64,000 bases of DNA from an uncultured Prochlorococcus sp. (GTDB taxonomy: Bacteria > Cyanobacteriota > Cyanobacteriia > PCC-6307 > Cyanobiaceae). Within the stretch, counting starts at the first letter, position 1. Each line of letters opens with the position of its first letter. The stretch is taken from NCBI GenBank assembly GCA_902525075.1, contig CABZFV010000009.1, positions 1-64,000 on the forward strand. Direction: 5' to 3'. Shown in pieces: positions 18,538 through 29,340 of the stretch. The position numbers and the translations under genes are program-made. Under the pieces are notes generated by a model that was given only the letters and a program-made list of their open reading frames with translations, ran no database searches and was not told where the DNA came from.

Positions 18538-19383
18538 ATGTCCTCAAACGATAGATATAACTTACAAAAAAATTCCGATTTAGAGACTTTAAAAAGCTTT
18601 AAAATTTTAATATCTAATATCAAATCATTAAAAGATAAAACATGGGGATGCCCTTGGCAGAAAATACAGTCTCATAAATCATTGATCCCATTTTTACATG
18701 AAGAAAGTAATGAGTTTATAGATGCGATATATGAAAAAAAGGCGGATAACATATGTGAAGAGTTAGGAGATCTTTTATTACAAGTAATGCTTCATGCTGA
18801 AATCGGTTGCGAAAAAAAAGAATTTGAACTAAATGATGTTATAAAAAATCTAAACAAAAAAATTATTAATAGACATCCATATATTTTTAAAAAAAAAGAG
18901 AAAGTATCTCTAGAAAAATCGCAAAAGATTTGGGAAAACATTAAAAATTCAGAAAAAGAAACACCTCATAAGGAATCATCAATTAGTAAAAATTTAAATA
19001 TGAAAATCAAAAATTTACCACCGATAGTTGGAACAGATAAAATCACAAATGTTGTTAAAGAATATGGTTTTAAATGGGAGAGTACGGATCAGATTTTTAA
19101 TAAGTTAGAAGAAGAGATTAATGAATTAAAGGAAGCAATTAAAAGTAATAATGATTCAGAAATAAAAAATGAATTTGGGGATATTTACTTTACCCTTCTG
19201 AATCTCTCAAACTTTTTAAAAATAAATCCTGAATCAGCTCTTCAAAAAACTAATAAAAAATTTTTAAACAGATTTTCAATCATTGAAGATCATGCAGGCG
19301 ATAATATTAAAAAACAAACTCCTAAAGACTTTCAACGGCTTTGGCAAATAGCCAAGCAAAAACTTAAAAGAAAAAATTCTTAA
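18538..19383 (+). CDS. mazG: nucleoside triphosphate pyrophosphohydrolase MazG
   Basis: MazG hydrolyses NTPs to NMPs and PPi, a house-cleaning or (p)ppGpp-linked role. The 281-aa protein has the typical two MazG folds. The first contains GCPWQKIQSHKSL and the metal-binding pattern EESNEF...EELGDLLLQ. The second has EEEINELKEAI...EFGDIYFTLLN. It starts at ATG 18538, 36 bp after the palindrome, and begins a long plus-strand run. speE starts 7 bp after its stop. Cyanophages of this host often carry their own mazG, but this one sits in a host operon. Confidence 0.95.
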   Translation: MSSNDRYNLQKNSDLETLKSFKILISNIKSLKDKTWGCPWQKIQSHKSLIPFLHEESNEFIDAIYEKKADNICEELGDLLLQVMLHAEIGCEKKEFELNDVIKNLNKKIINRHPYIFKKKEKVSLEKSQKIWENIKNSEKETPHKESSISKNLNMKIKNLPPIVGTDKITNVVKEYGFKWESTDQIFNKLEEEINELKEAIKSNNDSEIKNEFGDIYFTLLNLSNFLKINPESALQKTNKKFLNRFSIIEDHAGDNIKKQTPKDFQRLWQIAKQKLKRKNS

Positions 19384-19390
19384 AAAGCAA

Positions 19391-20242
19391 ATGACTAATG
19401 TTTCAATATGGATAGATGAATATCATAAAGGCTCAAGATTCGGTCTAAATGGAGATGTTTTAATTAAACAAAAATCACGATATCAAGAAATTATTGTTTT
19501 GGAAAATGAATACTATGGCCGAGCTTTAATGCTTGATGGTTGTTGGATGACATCACTAAAAGACGAGAAATATTATCATGAGTGTCTTGTACATCCAGCA
19601 TTAAGTAGCATTGACGAAAAATCTAATGTACTAATTATTGGTGGAGGAGACGGCGGTACAGCGAGAGAATGCGTTAAATATTCTCAAATATCAAAAATTG
19701 ATCTAGTAGAAATTGATGAGGAGGTAATCAAAATATCTAAAAAATTTTTAAAAGAAATTGGAGGCGAAGCATGGAATGATAAAAGATTAGAAATACATGT
19801 TGATGATGGTGTTAAATGGGTAAAAAAAACGAGAGATAATTTTTACGACGTTATTTTTATAGATTGTTCAGATCCCTCAGAATTTTCAAATTTATTATTT
19901 TCAGATTCTTTTTATAAAGAATGTAAAAGAATACTTACACCAAAGGGGATATTAGCAACGCAAAGCGAATCTCCTGAATCCTTCAAAAATATTCACATAA
20001 ATATTTTGAAAACCCTAAAAAATATATTTAAGGTTTCTGAAACTATGTATTCCTTTGTGCCTATATATCCAAGCGGGATTTGGAGTTGGACATTCGCTTC
20101 TTCAGAAGATCTAAATTTATCAAAGCAAAATTATGATGAAGTCCTAAAAATAGAAGAAGGATGTGAAATTTGGAATATAAATTTTCAAAATGCAGCATTC
20201 AAAATGATGCCAAATAAAATAGTAAAAGAACTAGATTCATAA
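19391..20242 (+). CDS. speE: spermidine synthase
   Basis: This enzyme transfers an aminopropyl group from decarboxylated AdoMet to putrescine. The 283-aa protein begins with the family WIDEYHKGSRFG segment and has YGRALMLDGCWMTS and the cofactor-binding motif IGGGDGGTARE. The catalytic region is FIDCSDPSE. It is followed by speB with only 1 bp between, so the pair forms a polyamine module (agmatine to putrescine to spermidine). Confidence 0.95.
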   Translation: MTNVSIWIDEYHKGSRFGLNGDVLIKQKSRYQEIIVLENEYYGRALMLDGCWMTSLKDEKYYHECLVHPALSSIDEKSNVLIIGGGDGGTARECVKYSQISKIDLVEIDEEVIKISKKFLKEIGGEAWNDKRLEIHVDDGVKWVKKTRDNFYDVIFIDCSDPSEFSNLLFSDSFYKECKRILTPKGILATQSESPESFKNIHINILKTLKNIFKVSETMYSFVPIYPSGIWSWTFASSEDLNLSKQNYDEVLKIEEGCEIWNINFQNAAFKMMPNKIVKELDS

Positions 20243-20243
20243 G

Positions 20244-21125
20244 ATGACAAAAAATTTATTTGATAACGAAGATGCAATTTATATGGGAGCAAAAAGAATT
20301 CCCGAGAATTGCTCAATTGGTATATTTGGAGTTAATTATGACGGGACATGTTCGTTTAAACCAGGAGCAAGATTTGGTCCAGAAGCAATAAGACAAGTCA
20401 GTTCTTGTTTAGAAACATATTGTCCAAAAATAAAAAAAGACTTAGAGGATATTATGTATGTTGATTTTGGATCAATACTAATTGATAAAAATGACTCAAA
20501 GTCCGTTATTGAATCGGTTAAATCAGCAACAAATTATTTAATTAGTAAACGCCTTAGTCCTATTATGCTTGGAGGTGAACACTCTATTACAAGAGGTGCT
20601 ATTGAAGCGTTAGTAAAAAAATATCCAGATTTGATATTGGTTCAACTTGATGCTCATGCAGATTTAAGAGAATCATATATAGGGAATGAACATAGTCATG
20701 CTTGTACTATGAAAAGATGCTTAGAAGTGCTACCTGAAAAAAAAATTTTGCAAGTGGGAATTAGAAGTGGGACTAAAGAAGAATTTGAAATTATGCATAA
20801 TAACAACCAATTAGTTAACTTTTGTCCAGGCGGAAATGCACATGAGTTAAAACAAGCTCTTCTACCATACACGAAGTCTCCAATCTATTTAACAATTGAT
20901 TTAGATTGGTTTGATCCCAGTTTACTGGCAGGGACAGGCACTCCAGAACCGGGAGGGTTTTTTTGGAATGATTTTGAAGAAATACTGAAAACTTTAAAAG
21001 ACCTTAGAATTGTGGCTTCAGATATTGTGGAATTATCTCCAGAAATTGATAAAAGCGGAGTAAGTAGCATAGTTGCAGCAAAAGTACTTAGAAGCTTAAT
21101 TTTGTCATTAGAAAATATGCAATAA
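20244..21125 (+). CDS. speB: agmatinase
   Basis: This ureohydrolase converts agmatine to putrescine and urea. Mn-binding motifs of the arginase family are present: GGEHS, QLDAHADLR and DLDWFDPS. The start PENCSIGIFGVNYDGT and the GARFGPEAIR box are typical. Length 293 aa is normal. Agmatinase rather than arginase or formiminoglutamase is inferred from the adjacent speE. Confidence 0.9.
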   Translation: MTKNLFDNEDAIYMGAKRIPENCSIGIFGVNYDGTCSFKPGARFGPEAIRQVSSCLETYCPKIKKDLEDIMYVDFGSILIDKNDSKSVIESVKSATNYLISKRLSPIMLGGEHSITRGAIEALVKKYPDLILVQLDAHADLRESYIGNEHSHACTMKRCLEVLPEKKILQVGIRSGTKEEFEIMHNNNQLVNFCPGGNAHELKQALLPYTKSPIYLTIDLDWFDPSLLAGTGTPEPGGFFWNDFEEILKTLKDLRIVASDIVELSPEIDKSGVSSIVAAKVLRSLILSLENMQ

Positions 21126-21175
21126 AAAATTTCTAAACTACAGTGTAAAAATACTAAATACAAACTAAATATTTC

Positions 21176-22288
21176 ATGGATTTGCTAAAAAGTCCTCTTT
21201 ATTCAAAATATGTTGAATCCAATGCAAAATTAGTGGATTTTGCAGGTTGGGAAATGCCCATATCATTTTCAGGATTAATTAAAGAGCATGAATCAGTTAG
21301 ATCTTCAGCAGGATTATTTGATATTTCTCACATGGGTGTGATTTCTATCAAGGGAATCAATCCAAAGGATTATATTCAAAAACTTTTTCCTACTAATTTA
21401 TACTCCTTTTCTGAAAGACAGGGACTTTATACAGTAATGCTCAATGATAAAGGAGGAATAATAGATGACTTAATAATTTATGACCTTGGTATACAAGAAA
21501 ATGACATATCAGAATTATTGTTAATAGTTAACGCAAGTAGATATAAAGAAGATTTTCAGTGGATAAAAAATAATTTAAATATCTCTGAAATTTCGATAAC
21601 AAACTTTAAAAAAGACAAAGTACTTTTAGCACTACAGGGAAAAAACTCATTCAATTTATTTGAAGAATGGATTGAATCTTCGATCTCACATATCCCTAAC
21701 TTTGGATGCGAATATAAAATTTTTGAACATATTTCGCCTAAAGAAAAAATTTTCTTTTCAAAGACAGGCTATACGGGAGAAAATGGTCTAGAAATACTTT
21801 TATCTAAAAAAGCAGCAATTAATTTATGGGATTTCTCAATTTCCAAAAATGTTGCACCTTGTGGTTTAGGAGCTAGAGATACTCTTAGACTTGAAGCAGG
21901 CATGCATCTTTATGGTCAAGACATAAATGAACAAACTTCTCCATATGAAGCAGGGTTAGGCTGGCTAGTACATCTAGAAAATAATCACGAATTCTTTGGA
22001 AGAAAATTTCTTGAAGAGCAGTCAAGATTAGGTATTCAAAAAAAGTTAGTTGGTCTTTCTATAGAAGGTAAAGCAATAGGAAGAAAAGGTTGCGCAGTTC
22101 TTAAAGGTGAAGAAAATATTGGTACTATCACCAGCGGCAGTTGGTCTCCAACTAAACAACAAGCTATAGCTTTTGCATACATCAATACTTCGCATGCCTT
22201 AATAAATAATGAAGTTCAAATATCAATAAGAGGCAAAAAATTCAAAGGGGTAATAACAAAGAGAGCGTTTTATAAAAAAAATTATTAA
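21176..22288 (+). CDS. gcvT: aminomethyltransferase (glycine cleavage T protein)
   Basis: GcvT moves the methylene group from lipoyl-GcvH to tetrahydrofolate and releases ammonia. The 370-aa protein shows [18 protein letters not shown], the [11 protein letters not shown] motif, [21 protein letters not shown] and the C-terminal [11 protein letters not shown]. It lies 50 bp after speB in a gap with no recognisable glycine riboswitch. It is separate from gcvHP, which is about 18 kb away. Confidence 0.96.
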   Translation: MDLLKSPLYSKYVESNAKLVDFAGWEMPISFSGLIKEHESVRSSAGLFDISHMGVISIKGINPKDYIQKLFPTNLYSFSERQGLYTVMLNDKGGIIDDLIIYDLGIQENDISELLLIVNASRYKEDFQWIKNNLNISEISITNFKKDKVLLALQGKNSFNLFEEWIESSISHIPNFGCEYKIFEHISPKEKIFFSKTGYTGENGLEILLSKKAAINLWDFSISKNVAPCGLGARDTLRLEAGMHLYGQDINEQTSPYEAGLGWLVHLENNHEFFGRKFLEEQSRLGIQKKLVGLSIEGKAIGRKGCAVLKGEENIGTITSGSWSPTKQQAIAFAYINTSHALINNEVQISIRGKKFKGVITKRAFYKKNY

Positions 22289-22343
22289 CTAAATTTACCC
22301 TTAAAGAATTATTATAAGTTATTGATAAATAAATCATACTTAG

Positions 22344-24140
22344 ATGAGAAACAAAATTTGCAAAGAACTCAATAATACAGATATTGGTAAATTAGTTAAT
22401 TTATGCGGATGGGTAGATAGAAGAAGAGATCATGGTGGTGTAATTTTTATTGATTTAAGAGACCATAGTGGATTTCTACAAATAACAATTAACCCCGATG
22501 ATGGTGCAGATTTATTTAAACAGGCAGAAACTCTAAGAAATGAAACAGTAATAATGGTCAGCGGAATTATTAACGAAAGGCCAAAAGATTCAATAAATAA
22601 AAATTTAACTACTGGAGAGTTAGAGCTTAAAGTTAAAGATTTACAAATTCTCAACCAAATTAAAAAAAACCTACCTTTTCCAGTATCTATACATGATTAT
22701 GAAAATACAAAAGAGGAACTCAGATTAAAATATAGATACCTTGATTTAAGAAGAGGCAAATTACTAGAAAATTTAAAAACAAGACATAAACTTATTAAAG
22801 TTGCTAGAGAATTTCTTGATAATTTTGGATTTACAGAAGTAGAGACTCCATTACTTACAAAATCAACTCCAGAAGGCGCTCGCGATTTTCTTGTTCCTGC
22901 TCGTCTTTCTAATGGAGAATTTTTTGCTCTGCCTCAATCCCCACAACTATTTAAACAACTTTTAATGGTGGGAGGTTTAGATAAGTATTATCAAATCGCA
23001 AAATGTTTTCGTGATGAAGACTTAAGGGCAGATAGACAGCCAGAGTTTACGCAATTAGATATTGAAATGAGCTTTATTAGTGAAGAAGAAATAATCTCTT
23101 TTAATGAAAGTCTTATAAAAAAAATATGGAAAGAAGTATTAAATATTGATTTTGATAATGCTTTTCCAAGAATGTCATGGCAAGCAGCAATGGATAATTA
23201 CGGCACTGATAGACCAGACACTAGATATCAAATGTTATTAAAAGATTTAGGAGAAGTATTAGGTGATATTGGCTTTAATATTTTCACCAAAGCAATTAAG
23301 TCTGGAGGTTCTATAAAATCCATAACAGTCAAAGGAGGTAATTTAAGTATTAGCAACGTAAGAATTAAACCCGGAGGTGATATCTTCCAAGTAGCTCAAG
23401 ATGCAGGAGCTGGTGGTTTGGCCTTTATAAGGGTCAAAGGAGATGAGCTTGAGACTATTGGGGCAATTAAAAATAATCTAAATGAAGAGCATATAGCTGA
23501 TATTTTAAGAATCACCGAAGCGCAAGATGGAGACTTAATCCTCTTGGGTGCTGGAGATAAACAAATTGTCAACCAGTCATTAGATAGAGTGAGACAATAC
23601 ATCGCAAAAGACTTAAATCTCATAGATAAAAGTAAATGGAATTTCTTATGGGTAACTGATTTCCCGATGTTTGAGAGAAATGAAGAGGAAAATAGATATG
23701 AAGCTTTACATCATCCTTTTTGTTCTCCAAAAAATATAAAATCTAAAGATCCTGAAAACTTACAAAAAGAAATCGAGAACTCTATAGCAAATGCTTATGA
23801 CTTAGTTCTTAACGGCTTGGAATTAGGAGGTGGCTCTTTACGTATTCATGAAGCAAACTTGCAAAGAGAGGTTTTGAAAACGGTAGGACTTACTGCTAAT
23901 GAGATTAATGAAAAATTTGGATTTTTAATAGAAGCCTTAGAAATGGGTGCTCCTCCTCATGGTGGAATAGCGTTTGGATTAGATCGTATTACCATGCTGA
24001 TCATAGGTGCAGATTCAATCAGAGAAACAATAGCGTTTCCAAAAAATCAACAAGCAAAATGTCTTCTCACAAATGCGCCTTCAAATGTCTCAGAATCACA
24101 ATTAAAAGAATTAGATATTGAAATAACAATTGATGAATAA
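22344..24140 (+). CDS. aspS: aspartyl-tRNA synthetase
   Basis: This is a class II synthetase of the bacterial type. The N-terminal OB-fold carries [22 protein letters not shown]. Motif 1 and 2 regions are [10 protein letters not shown] and [20 protein letters not shown] bacterial GAD insert is in the middle, and motif 3 is [11 protein letters not shown]. Length 598 aa is normal. Because the long bacterial form is often non-discriminating, it might also charge tRNA-Asn, but this cannot be decided from sequence by eye. Confidence 0.97.
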   Translation: MRNKICKELNNTDIGKLVNLCGWVDRRRDHGGVIFIDLRDHSGFLQITINPDDGADLFKQAETLRNETVIMVSGIINERPKDSINKNLTTGELELKVKDLQILNQIKKNLPFPVSIHDYENTKEELRLKYRYLDLRRGKLLENLKTRHKLIKVAREFLDNFGFTEVETPLLTKSTPEGARDFLVPARLSNGEFFALPQSPQLFKQLLMVGGLDKYYQIAKCFRDEDLRADRQPEFTQLDIEMSFISEEEIISFNESLIKKIWKEVLNIDFDNAFPRMSWQAAMDNYGTDRPDTRYQMLLKDLGEVLGDIGFNIFTKAIKSGGSIKSITVKGGNLSISNVRIKPGGDIFQVAQDAGAGGLAFIRVKGDELETIGAIKNNLNEEHIADILRITEAQDGDLILLGAGDKQIVNQSLDRVRQYIAKDLNLIDKSKWNFLWVTDFPMFERNEEENRYEALHHPFCSPKNIKSKDPENLQKEIENSIANAYDLVLNGLELGGGSLRIHEANLQREVLKTVGLTANEINEKFGFLIEALEMGAPPHGGIAFGLDRITMLIIGADSIRETIAFPKNQQAKCLLTNAPSNVSESQLKELDIEITIDE

Positions 24141-24185
24141 GAATATATATGGATGTTCTAAAAGTTTTTTGTTTAAATAAAATAT

Positions 24186-24192
24186 AAGGAGG
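24186..24192 (+). promoter_or_regulatory. strong Shine-Dalgarno-like AAGGAGG 23 bases before the pyrG ATG
   Basis: AAGGAGG is a near-perfect anti-16S match, but the ATG of pyrG is at 24216, too far for normal use. The nearest start-like codon is GTG 24195, which opens only GTG CTT AAT TAA in the pyrG frame. The spacing suggests a leader mini-ORF or a structured leader, or it may be unused. Confidence 0.4.
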
Positions 24193-24215
24193 CAGTGCTT
24201 AATTAAAAATATTTA

Positions 24216-25826
24216 ATGTCAAAATTTGTTTTTGTCACAGGAGGAGTAGTTTCTAGCATTGGCAAAGGAATTGTAGCTGCAAGCTTAGGTAGATTATTAA
24301 AGTCTAGAGGATATAGTGTTTCAATATTAAAACTAGATCCATATCTAAATGTTGATCCAGGCACAATGAGCCCTTTTCAACATGGAGAAGTGTTTGTAAC
24401 CGAAGATGGGGCTGAAACCGATCTAGATTTAGGTCACTACGAAAGATTTACTGATACTGCAATGACTAGGTTAAATAGTGTAACAACGGGATCTATTTAT
24501 CAAGCAGTCATTAATAAAGAAAGAAGAGGTAATTATAACGGTGGAACTGTGCAAGTAATACCTCACATAACGGGAGAAATTAGAGAAAGGATTCATAGAG
24601 TAGCCGCTAACAGCAATGCAGATATTATTATTACTGAAATTGGTGGAACAGTTGGTGATATTGAATCTCTACCTTTTTTAGAGGCAATAAGAGAATTCAA
24701 AAATGATGTCAATAGGAACGATGTTACATACATACACGTAACATTACTTCCTTACATCAAAACCTCTGGCGAAATAAAAACAAAACCAACACAACATTCA
24801 GTGAAAGAATTAAGATCAATTGGAATTCAGCCAGATTTACTTGTATGCCGAAGTGATAAATCTATCAATGAAGCTCTTAAAAAAAAGCTTAGTGGTTTTT
24901 GCGGTGTCAGTATCAACTCTGTAATTGAAGCGTTAGACGCAGATAGTATTTATTCTGTACCTCTTTCTCTAAAAAAAGAAGGTTTATGCAAAGAAACCCT
25001 TAAATATTTAGACCTTGAAGATAAAAAATGTGATTTGAAAAATTGGGAGCAACTAATACACAACCTAAGAAATCCTGGAAATCCAATAAAAGTTGCCCTT
25101 GTAGGCAAATATATTGAACTTGGAGATGCATATTTATCCGTTGTTGAAGCTTTAAGACATGCATGCATTGAACAAAAGGCTTTATTAGATTTACATTGGG
25201 TAAGTGCTGAAATGATAGAAAAAAATTCAGCAGAAACTTACTTAAATGAAGTTGATGCAATTGTCGTACCCGGGGGATTTGGTAATAGAGGAGTCAATGG
25301 AAAAATTTCGGCCATAAAATTCGCAAGAGAAAATAAAATTCCCTTTTTAGGTTTGTGCCTTGGTATGCAATGTGCGGTTATAGAATGGGCCAGGAATGTA
25401 GCTAATCTTCCAGATGCATCTAGTTCAGAACTTGAACCAAACACTCCAAATCCAGTGATACATTTATTACCAGAACAGGAAGATGTAGTTGATTTAGGTG
25501 GGACAATGAGACTTGGAGTTTATCCATGTAGATTGACAAAAAATACAACTGGAAAAAACTTATATGATGAGGATGTCATTTATGAGAGACATCGACATAG
25601 ATACGAATTTAATAATTACTACAAACAAAGTTTTTTAGATTCTGGATACAAAATTAGTGGTACATCACCAGATGGCAGATTAGTTGAGTTAATTGAGTTA
25701 GAAAATCATCCATACTTCTTAGCCTGTCAATATCATCCTGAGTTTTTATCACGACCTGGCAAACCTCATCCTTTATTTAAAGGATTAATAAAAGCCGCTC
25801 AAGATAAGTTAACTCAATCAAATTAA
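24216..25826 (+). CDS. pyrG: CTP synthase
   Basis: CTP synthase makes CTP from UTP, ATP and glutamine. The N-terminal synthetase domain begins [16 protein letters not shown] and has [21 protein letters not shown]. The C-terminal class I glutaminase has the nucleophile in [10 protein letters not shown] and the His-Glu pair in CQYHPEF. Length 536 aa is normal. Its 5' leader contains a strong but distant Shine-Dalgarno-like sequence. Confidence 0.97.
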   Translation: MSKFVFVTGGVVSSIGKGIVAASLGRLLKSRGYSVSILKLDPYLNVDPGTMSPFQHGEVFVTEDGAETDLDLGHYERFTDTAMTRLNSVTTGSIYQAVINKERRGNYNGGTVQVIPHITGEIRERIHRVAANSNADIIITEIGGTVGDIESLPFLEAIREFKNDVNRNDVTYIHVTLLPYIKTSGEIKTKPTQHSVKELRSIGIQPDLLVCRSDKSINEALKKKLSGFCGVSINSVIEALDADSIYSVPLSLKKEGLCKETLKYLDLEDKKCDLKNWEQLIHNLRNPGNPIKVALVGKYIELGDAYLSVVEALRHACIEQKALLDLHWVSAEMIEKNSAETYLNEVDAIVVPGGFGNRGVNGKISAIKFARENKIPFLGLCLGMQCAVIEWARNVANLPDASSSELEPNTPNPVIHLLPEQEDVVDLGGTMRLGVYPCRLTKNTTGKNLYDEDVIYERHRHRYEFNNYYKQSFLDSGYKISGTSPDGRLVELIELENHPYFLACQYHPEFLSRPGKPHPLFKGLIKAAQDKLTQSN

Positions 25827-25844
25827 TATTCTTTATTTTTTTGA

Positions 25845-26522
25845 ATGAAAATGACAAATTTTTTACCCTTAGTCGAACAATTTCATTCATTACAAGGTGA
25901 AGGTTATCACGCTGGAAAAAGTGCTTTTTTTGTAAGATTAGCCGGATGTAAAGTTGGATGTTCATGGTGCGATACAAAGAATTCATGGGACGAGAAAAAA
26001 CACCCTTTTATATCAATTGAAAAAATAATAGATCGCATAAAAATTGCCAGAAAAAAAGGAGCATCTTTTTGCGTTATTACAGGTGGAGAACCTTTACAAC
26101 ATAACTTGGATAATTTTTGCAAAGCCATAAAAAAAATGACGATGGAAGAAGAACGAAAGCCAATGAAGATTCATATTGAGACAAGTGGAGTTAATTCGAT
26201 ATCAGGAAGCTATGACTGGATTACTTTATCTCCTAAAAGACACTCACCTCCAAAAAATTATTTTTTAAAAAACTGCAATGAAATCAAAATAATCATAAAT
26301 GAAATAGAAGATATTGAATTTGCTATTCAAATAAAAAAAGAAACTTTAAAACAATATCAACTCTCTAAAAGCGAAGATGGCTTAAAAAAAGAAGATAAAA
26401 TTTTTTATTTACAGCCAGCATGGAATAATGCGAATGGTTTTTCTCTTGCTATCGATTTCGTAAAAAATAACCCAGATTGGAAATTGAGCCTTCAAACTCA
26501 CAAATACTTAAAAATTAATTGA
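25845..26522 (+). CDS. queE: 7-carboxy-7-deazaguanine synthase (radical SAM)
   Basis: QueE catalyses the radical SAM ring contraction forming 7-carboxy-7-deazaguanine, a precursor of queuosine. The cluster motif is Cys35-x3-Cys39-x2-Cys42 (CKVGCSWC), preceded by the family FHSLQGEGYHAG. TGGEP and the ETSG segments follow. The 225-aa form is longer than minimal QueE. An internal ATG (residue 3) is an alternative start. queC follows 6 bp downstream. Confidence 0.93.
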   Translation: MKMTNFLPLVEQFHSLQGEGYHAGKSAFFVRLAGCKVGCSWCDTKNSWDEKKHPFISIEKIIDRIKIARKKGASFCVITGGEPLQHNLDNFCKAIKKMTMEEERKPMKIHIETSGVNSISGSYDWITLSPKRHSPPKNYFLKNCNEIKIIINEIEDIEFAIQIKKETLKQYQLSKSEDGLKKEDKIFYLQPAWNNANGFSLAIDFVKNNPDWKLSLQTHKYLKIN

Positions 26523-26528
26523 AAGCAT

Positions 26529-27203
26529 ATGACTCTTAAAAATAAATCGATAGTAGTTTTATTATCTGGAGGTTTAGATTCTTCTACAGTTACTGGTATC
26601 GCCAAAAAATCCGAAGCTAAAATTTTTGGCCTTTCATTTGACTACGGTCAACGTCATAAAAAAGAATTAAATTCTGCATCAATAATTGCAAAACACTTTG
26701 ATATCGAAGAATTTAAAATCATTAAGCTTGACTTATCTTTATGGGGAGGCTCGTCATTAACTGATACTCAAAAAAATATTCCAATGGAAGGAGTACAAAC
26801 TAATAAAATTCCTAATACTTATGTTCCTGGGAGAAATACTATATTTATTTCCGTTGCACTAAGTTATGCCGAAGCAATAGATGCTGATTTGATTGGATTA
26901 GGAGTTAATGCACTAGATTATTCTGGTTATCCAGATTGCAGACCTGACTACATCAAAAAATTTCAAGAATTAGCAGAGTTAGCCAATAAAAGAGGAAGAG
27001 AAAATAATCCAATAAAACTTTGGACACCACTATTAGATTTAAATAAAGAGGAAATTATTCAATTAGCTTTTGCTAATCATGTCCCTTTAGATAAAACATG
27101 GAGTTGTTATTCGGGTAATTCAAAACCATGCGGTAAGTGTGATAGCTGCAGAATTAGAAATGCCGCTTATGAACAATGGCTTAATAACAATAATAAAAAA
27201 TGA
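26529..27203 (+). CDS. queC: 7-cyano-7-deazaguanine synthase
   Basis: QueC converts 7-carboxy-7-deazaguanine to preQ0 with ATP and ammonia. The PP-loop SGGLDSST is at residues 13-20. The zinc site is Cys193, Cys201, Cys204 and Cys207 in SCYSGNSKPCGKCDSC. Length 224 aa is normal. It is paired with queE, and its stop overlaps the start of pabB by 4 bp (ATGA type). Confidence 0.95.
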   Translation: MTLKNKSIVVLLSGGLDSSTVTGIAKKSEAKIFGLSFDYGQRHKKELNSASIIAKHFDIEEFKIIKLDLSLWGGSSLTDTQKNIPMEGVQTNKIPNTYVPGRNTIFISVALSYAEAIDADLIGLGVNALDYSGYPDCRPDYIKKFQELAELANKRGRENNPIKLWTPLLDLNKEEIIQLAFANHVPLDKTWSCYSGNSKPCGKCDSCRIRNAAYEQWLNNNNKK

Positions 27204-28516
27204 AAATAAAAAAAATAATTCTAGAAAAATGGATAGATCCAGCACTGATTACACATGATCTAACAAGAAAATTCGGAGACAAAGGATTAGCTTGGCTAGA
27301 CAGTGATGGCAAAGAAAATGGGGAATGGTCAATAATAGGAATTAAACCTAAAAAAATAATCCAATCAAGAGATATCAATAACTTAGACAAAACTAATAAT
27401 CCATTTAACAATTTAAAAAATATTGAAAAAGGATTTTGGATCGGATGGTTAAGTTATGAAGCTGGAGTTTACATAGAACCAAAAAACCCATGGCGAAAAT
27501 CTAATATGGCAACTTTATGGATTGCATCATATGATCCAATCATTAAATGTAATCTAATAAAAAAAGAAATAATTATCGAAGGCACAAACTCATCTGAACT
27601 GATGAATTATAAAAACATAATCAACAATATAAAAAATATTGAAGAAGAAAATATTATTGAACCAAATTTAAATTTTGATTTTTCAAAAATAAATTTGGAC
27701 GAAATAGCTGAAAAATTTCAGGAAAATATTTTAAAATTAAAAAAATTAATTTCCCTAGGGGATATATTTCAAGCAAATCTAACAACTAAATGTGAAATTG
27801 AATCTTTCAAAAACTATAATCCTCTAGATATTTATTTGAAAATAAGAAGGAAATTAAGAGCTCCCTTTGGAGGAATAATAATAAATAATGATAATTATAA
27901 AGAGGCTGTATTATCTACCTCGCCAGAAAGATTTATAAAAATAGATAATAAAAATTTTGTAGAATCAAGACCTATTAAAGGAACTAGATCAAGAGATAAA
28001 GATTCAAATCAAGACGCACTTAATGCTATCGATTTAATAACGAACGAAAAAGATAGAGCCGAAAATATTATGATTGTTGACCTAATAAGAAATGATTTAA
28101 GTAAAGTTTGCGAAACAGGAAGTATTTTGGTGCCAGAAATATTAAAACTTGAAAGTTTCTTAAAAGTTCATCATCTAACTTCAGTAATCATAGGCAAATT
28201 AAAAAAAGACAAGAACTGGATAGATTTACTTAAAGCTTGTTGGCCTGGGGGGTCTATAACTGGAGCACCTAAATTAAGATCATGCCAGAGACTTTTTGAA
28301 TTAGAAGAATGTGAACGCGGACCATACTGTGGCTCATTTTTGAAACTTGACTGGAATGGAGAGTTTGACAGCAATATACTTATAAGATCATTTTTAATTA
28401 AAGACAAAAAAATCAATATATATGCTGGTTGCGGAATAGTTATTGACTCAAACCCTGAAGAGGAAACTGATGAACTAAAGTGGAAACTTTTACCGTTAAT
28501 TGATTCACTAAAATGA
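27200..28516 (+). CDS. pabB: aminodeoxychorismate synthase component I
   Basis: The chorismate-binding enzyme makes 4-amino-4-deoxychorismate for folate. The motif RPIKGTRSR carries the lysine (PIKGT) that marks PabB, whereas anthranilate synthase TrpE has PIAGT. Other core motifs are ENIMIVDLIRNDL and PGGSITGAPK. The 438-aa protein starts inside the queC stop and ends by overlapping pabC by 4 bp, so translation is probably coupled. Confidence 0.92.
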   Translation: MKIKKIILEKWIDPALITHDLTRKFGDKGLAWLDSDGKENGEWSIIGIKPKKIIQSRDINNLDKTNNPFNNLKNIEKGFWIGWLSYEAGVYIEPKNPWRKSNMATLWIASYDPIIKCNLIKKEIIIEGTNSSELMNYKNIINNIKNIEEENIIEPNLNFDFSKINLDEIAEKFQENILKLKKLISLGDIFQANLTTKCEIESFKNYNPLDIYLKIRRKLRAPFGGIIINNDNYKEAVLSTSPERFIKIDNKNFVESRPIKGTRSRDKDSNQDALNAIDLITNEKDRAENIMIVDLIRNDLSKVCETGSILVPEILKLESFLKVHHLTSVIIGKLKKDKNWIDLLKACWPGGSITGAPKLRSCQRLFELEECERGPYCGSFLKLDWNGEFDSNILIRSFLIKDKKINIYAGCGIVIDSNPEEETDELKWKLLPLIDSLK

Positions 28517-29340
28517 TTGAAACATTAGGCTGGCACAAGAATCAATGGTTGGATATTGATAGAATATTTATTTCTGCTAATAATAGAGGATTAAAATTTG
28601 CTGATGGTATATTTGAAACCATTTTGATAAAAGAAAACAAACCTATTCTTTTTGATGAACATCTGAAAAGATTAGAAAAAAGTAGCAAGATTTTAAATAT
28701 TAATCTCAAAATAAATAAATCAACTTTGAGACAACTTATTCACGATGGAATTAAAAAGTTATCACTTAAAAATGATCAATTTGCTTCAGTAAGAATAAAC
28801 TATAGTCGAGGAACTAATGAAGGTCGAAGACTAACAATTGATAGCACTTCAAAGACAAAAGATTTGGATAATTTATGGCTTGAGTTCTATAGAATCAAAC
28901 CAAATTTTAATCCGATAAGCGTTTGCATTAGTCAAACGGAAAAAATAAATGAATTCAGTCTTATAAGTAAATGCAAAACCTTTTCATATAATCAGGCGAT
29001 ACAAGTTTTGACAGAAGCCAATGAAAAATCATTTGATGATTCTATCCTTTTGAATACGTCAGGTGAACTTTGTTGTGGAAGTACATTTAATCTTCTAATT
29101 AAAAGAAATAATCAATGGATAACTCCTAGAAAAAAGAGCGGCTGTTTTGAGGGGATTATGGTTTCTGAAGCTTTAAAATTGAAAATTGTAAAAGAAGAAT
29201 TAATTCCTCCAGAATTTCAAAATGATGACATAATAGTTGCAATTAATAGCTTATCTTGCAGACAAATTAATCAAGTTAATGATTTAGTGCTTAAACCTAA
29301 ATTCGATCCAATTTACTTTTGGGATTTATTATATAATTGA
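28513..29340 (+). CDS. pabC: class IV aminotransferase-fold protein, probable aminodeoxychorismate lyase
   Basis: The 275-aa protein has the class IV PLP fold: FADGIFETILI near the N-terminus, the lysine-bearing SKCKTFSYNQA segment, and the GELCCGSTFNLLI and ITP...GCFEGIM segments. Its 4-bp overlap with pabB supports a role releasing 4-aminobenzoate and pyruvate. A branched-chain or D-amino acid aminotransferase is the alternative. Its last 28 bp overlap the 3' end of the convergent cobA. Confidence 0.85.
   Translation: MIETLGWHKNQWLDIDRIFISANNRGLKFADGIFETILIKENKPILFDEHLKRLEKSSKILNINLKINKSTLRQLIHDGIKKLSLKNDQFASVRINYSRGTNEGRRLTIDSTSKTKDLDNLWLEFYRIKPNFNPISVCISQTEKINEFSLISKCKTFSYNQAIQVLTEANEKSFDDSILLNTSGELCCGSTFNLLIKRNNQWITPRKKSGCFEGIMVSEALKLKIVKEELIPPEFQNDDIIVAINSLSCRQINQVNDLVLKPKFDPIYFWDLLYN

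Noticed and set aside
21126-21175. Possible glycine riboswitch before gcvT
   Set aside because: Only 50 bp of AT-rich sequence, too short for an aptamer, with no paired elements seen.
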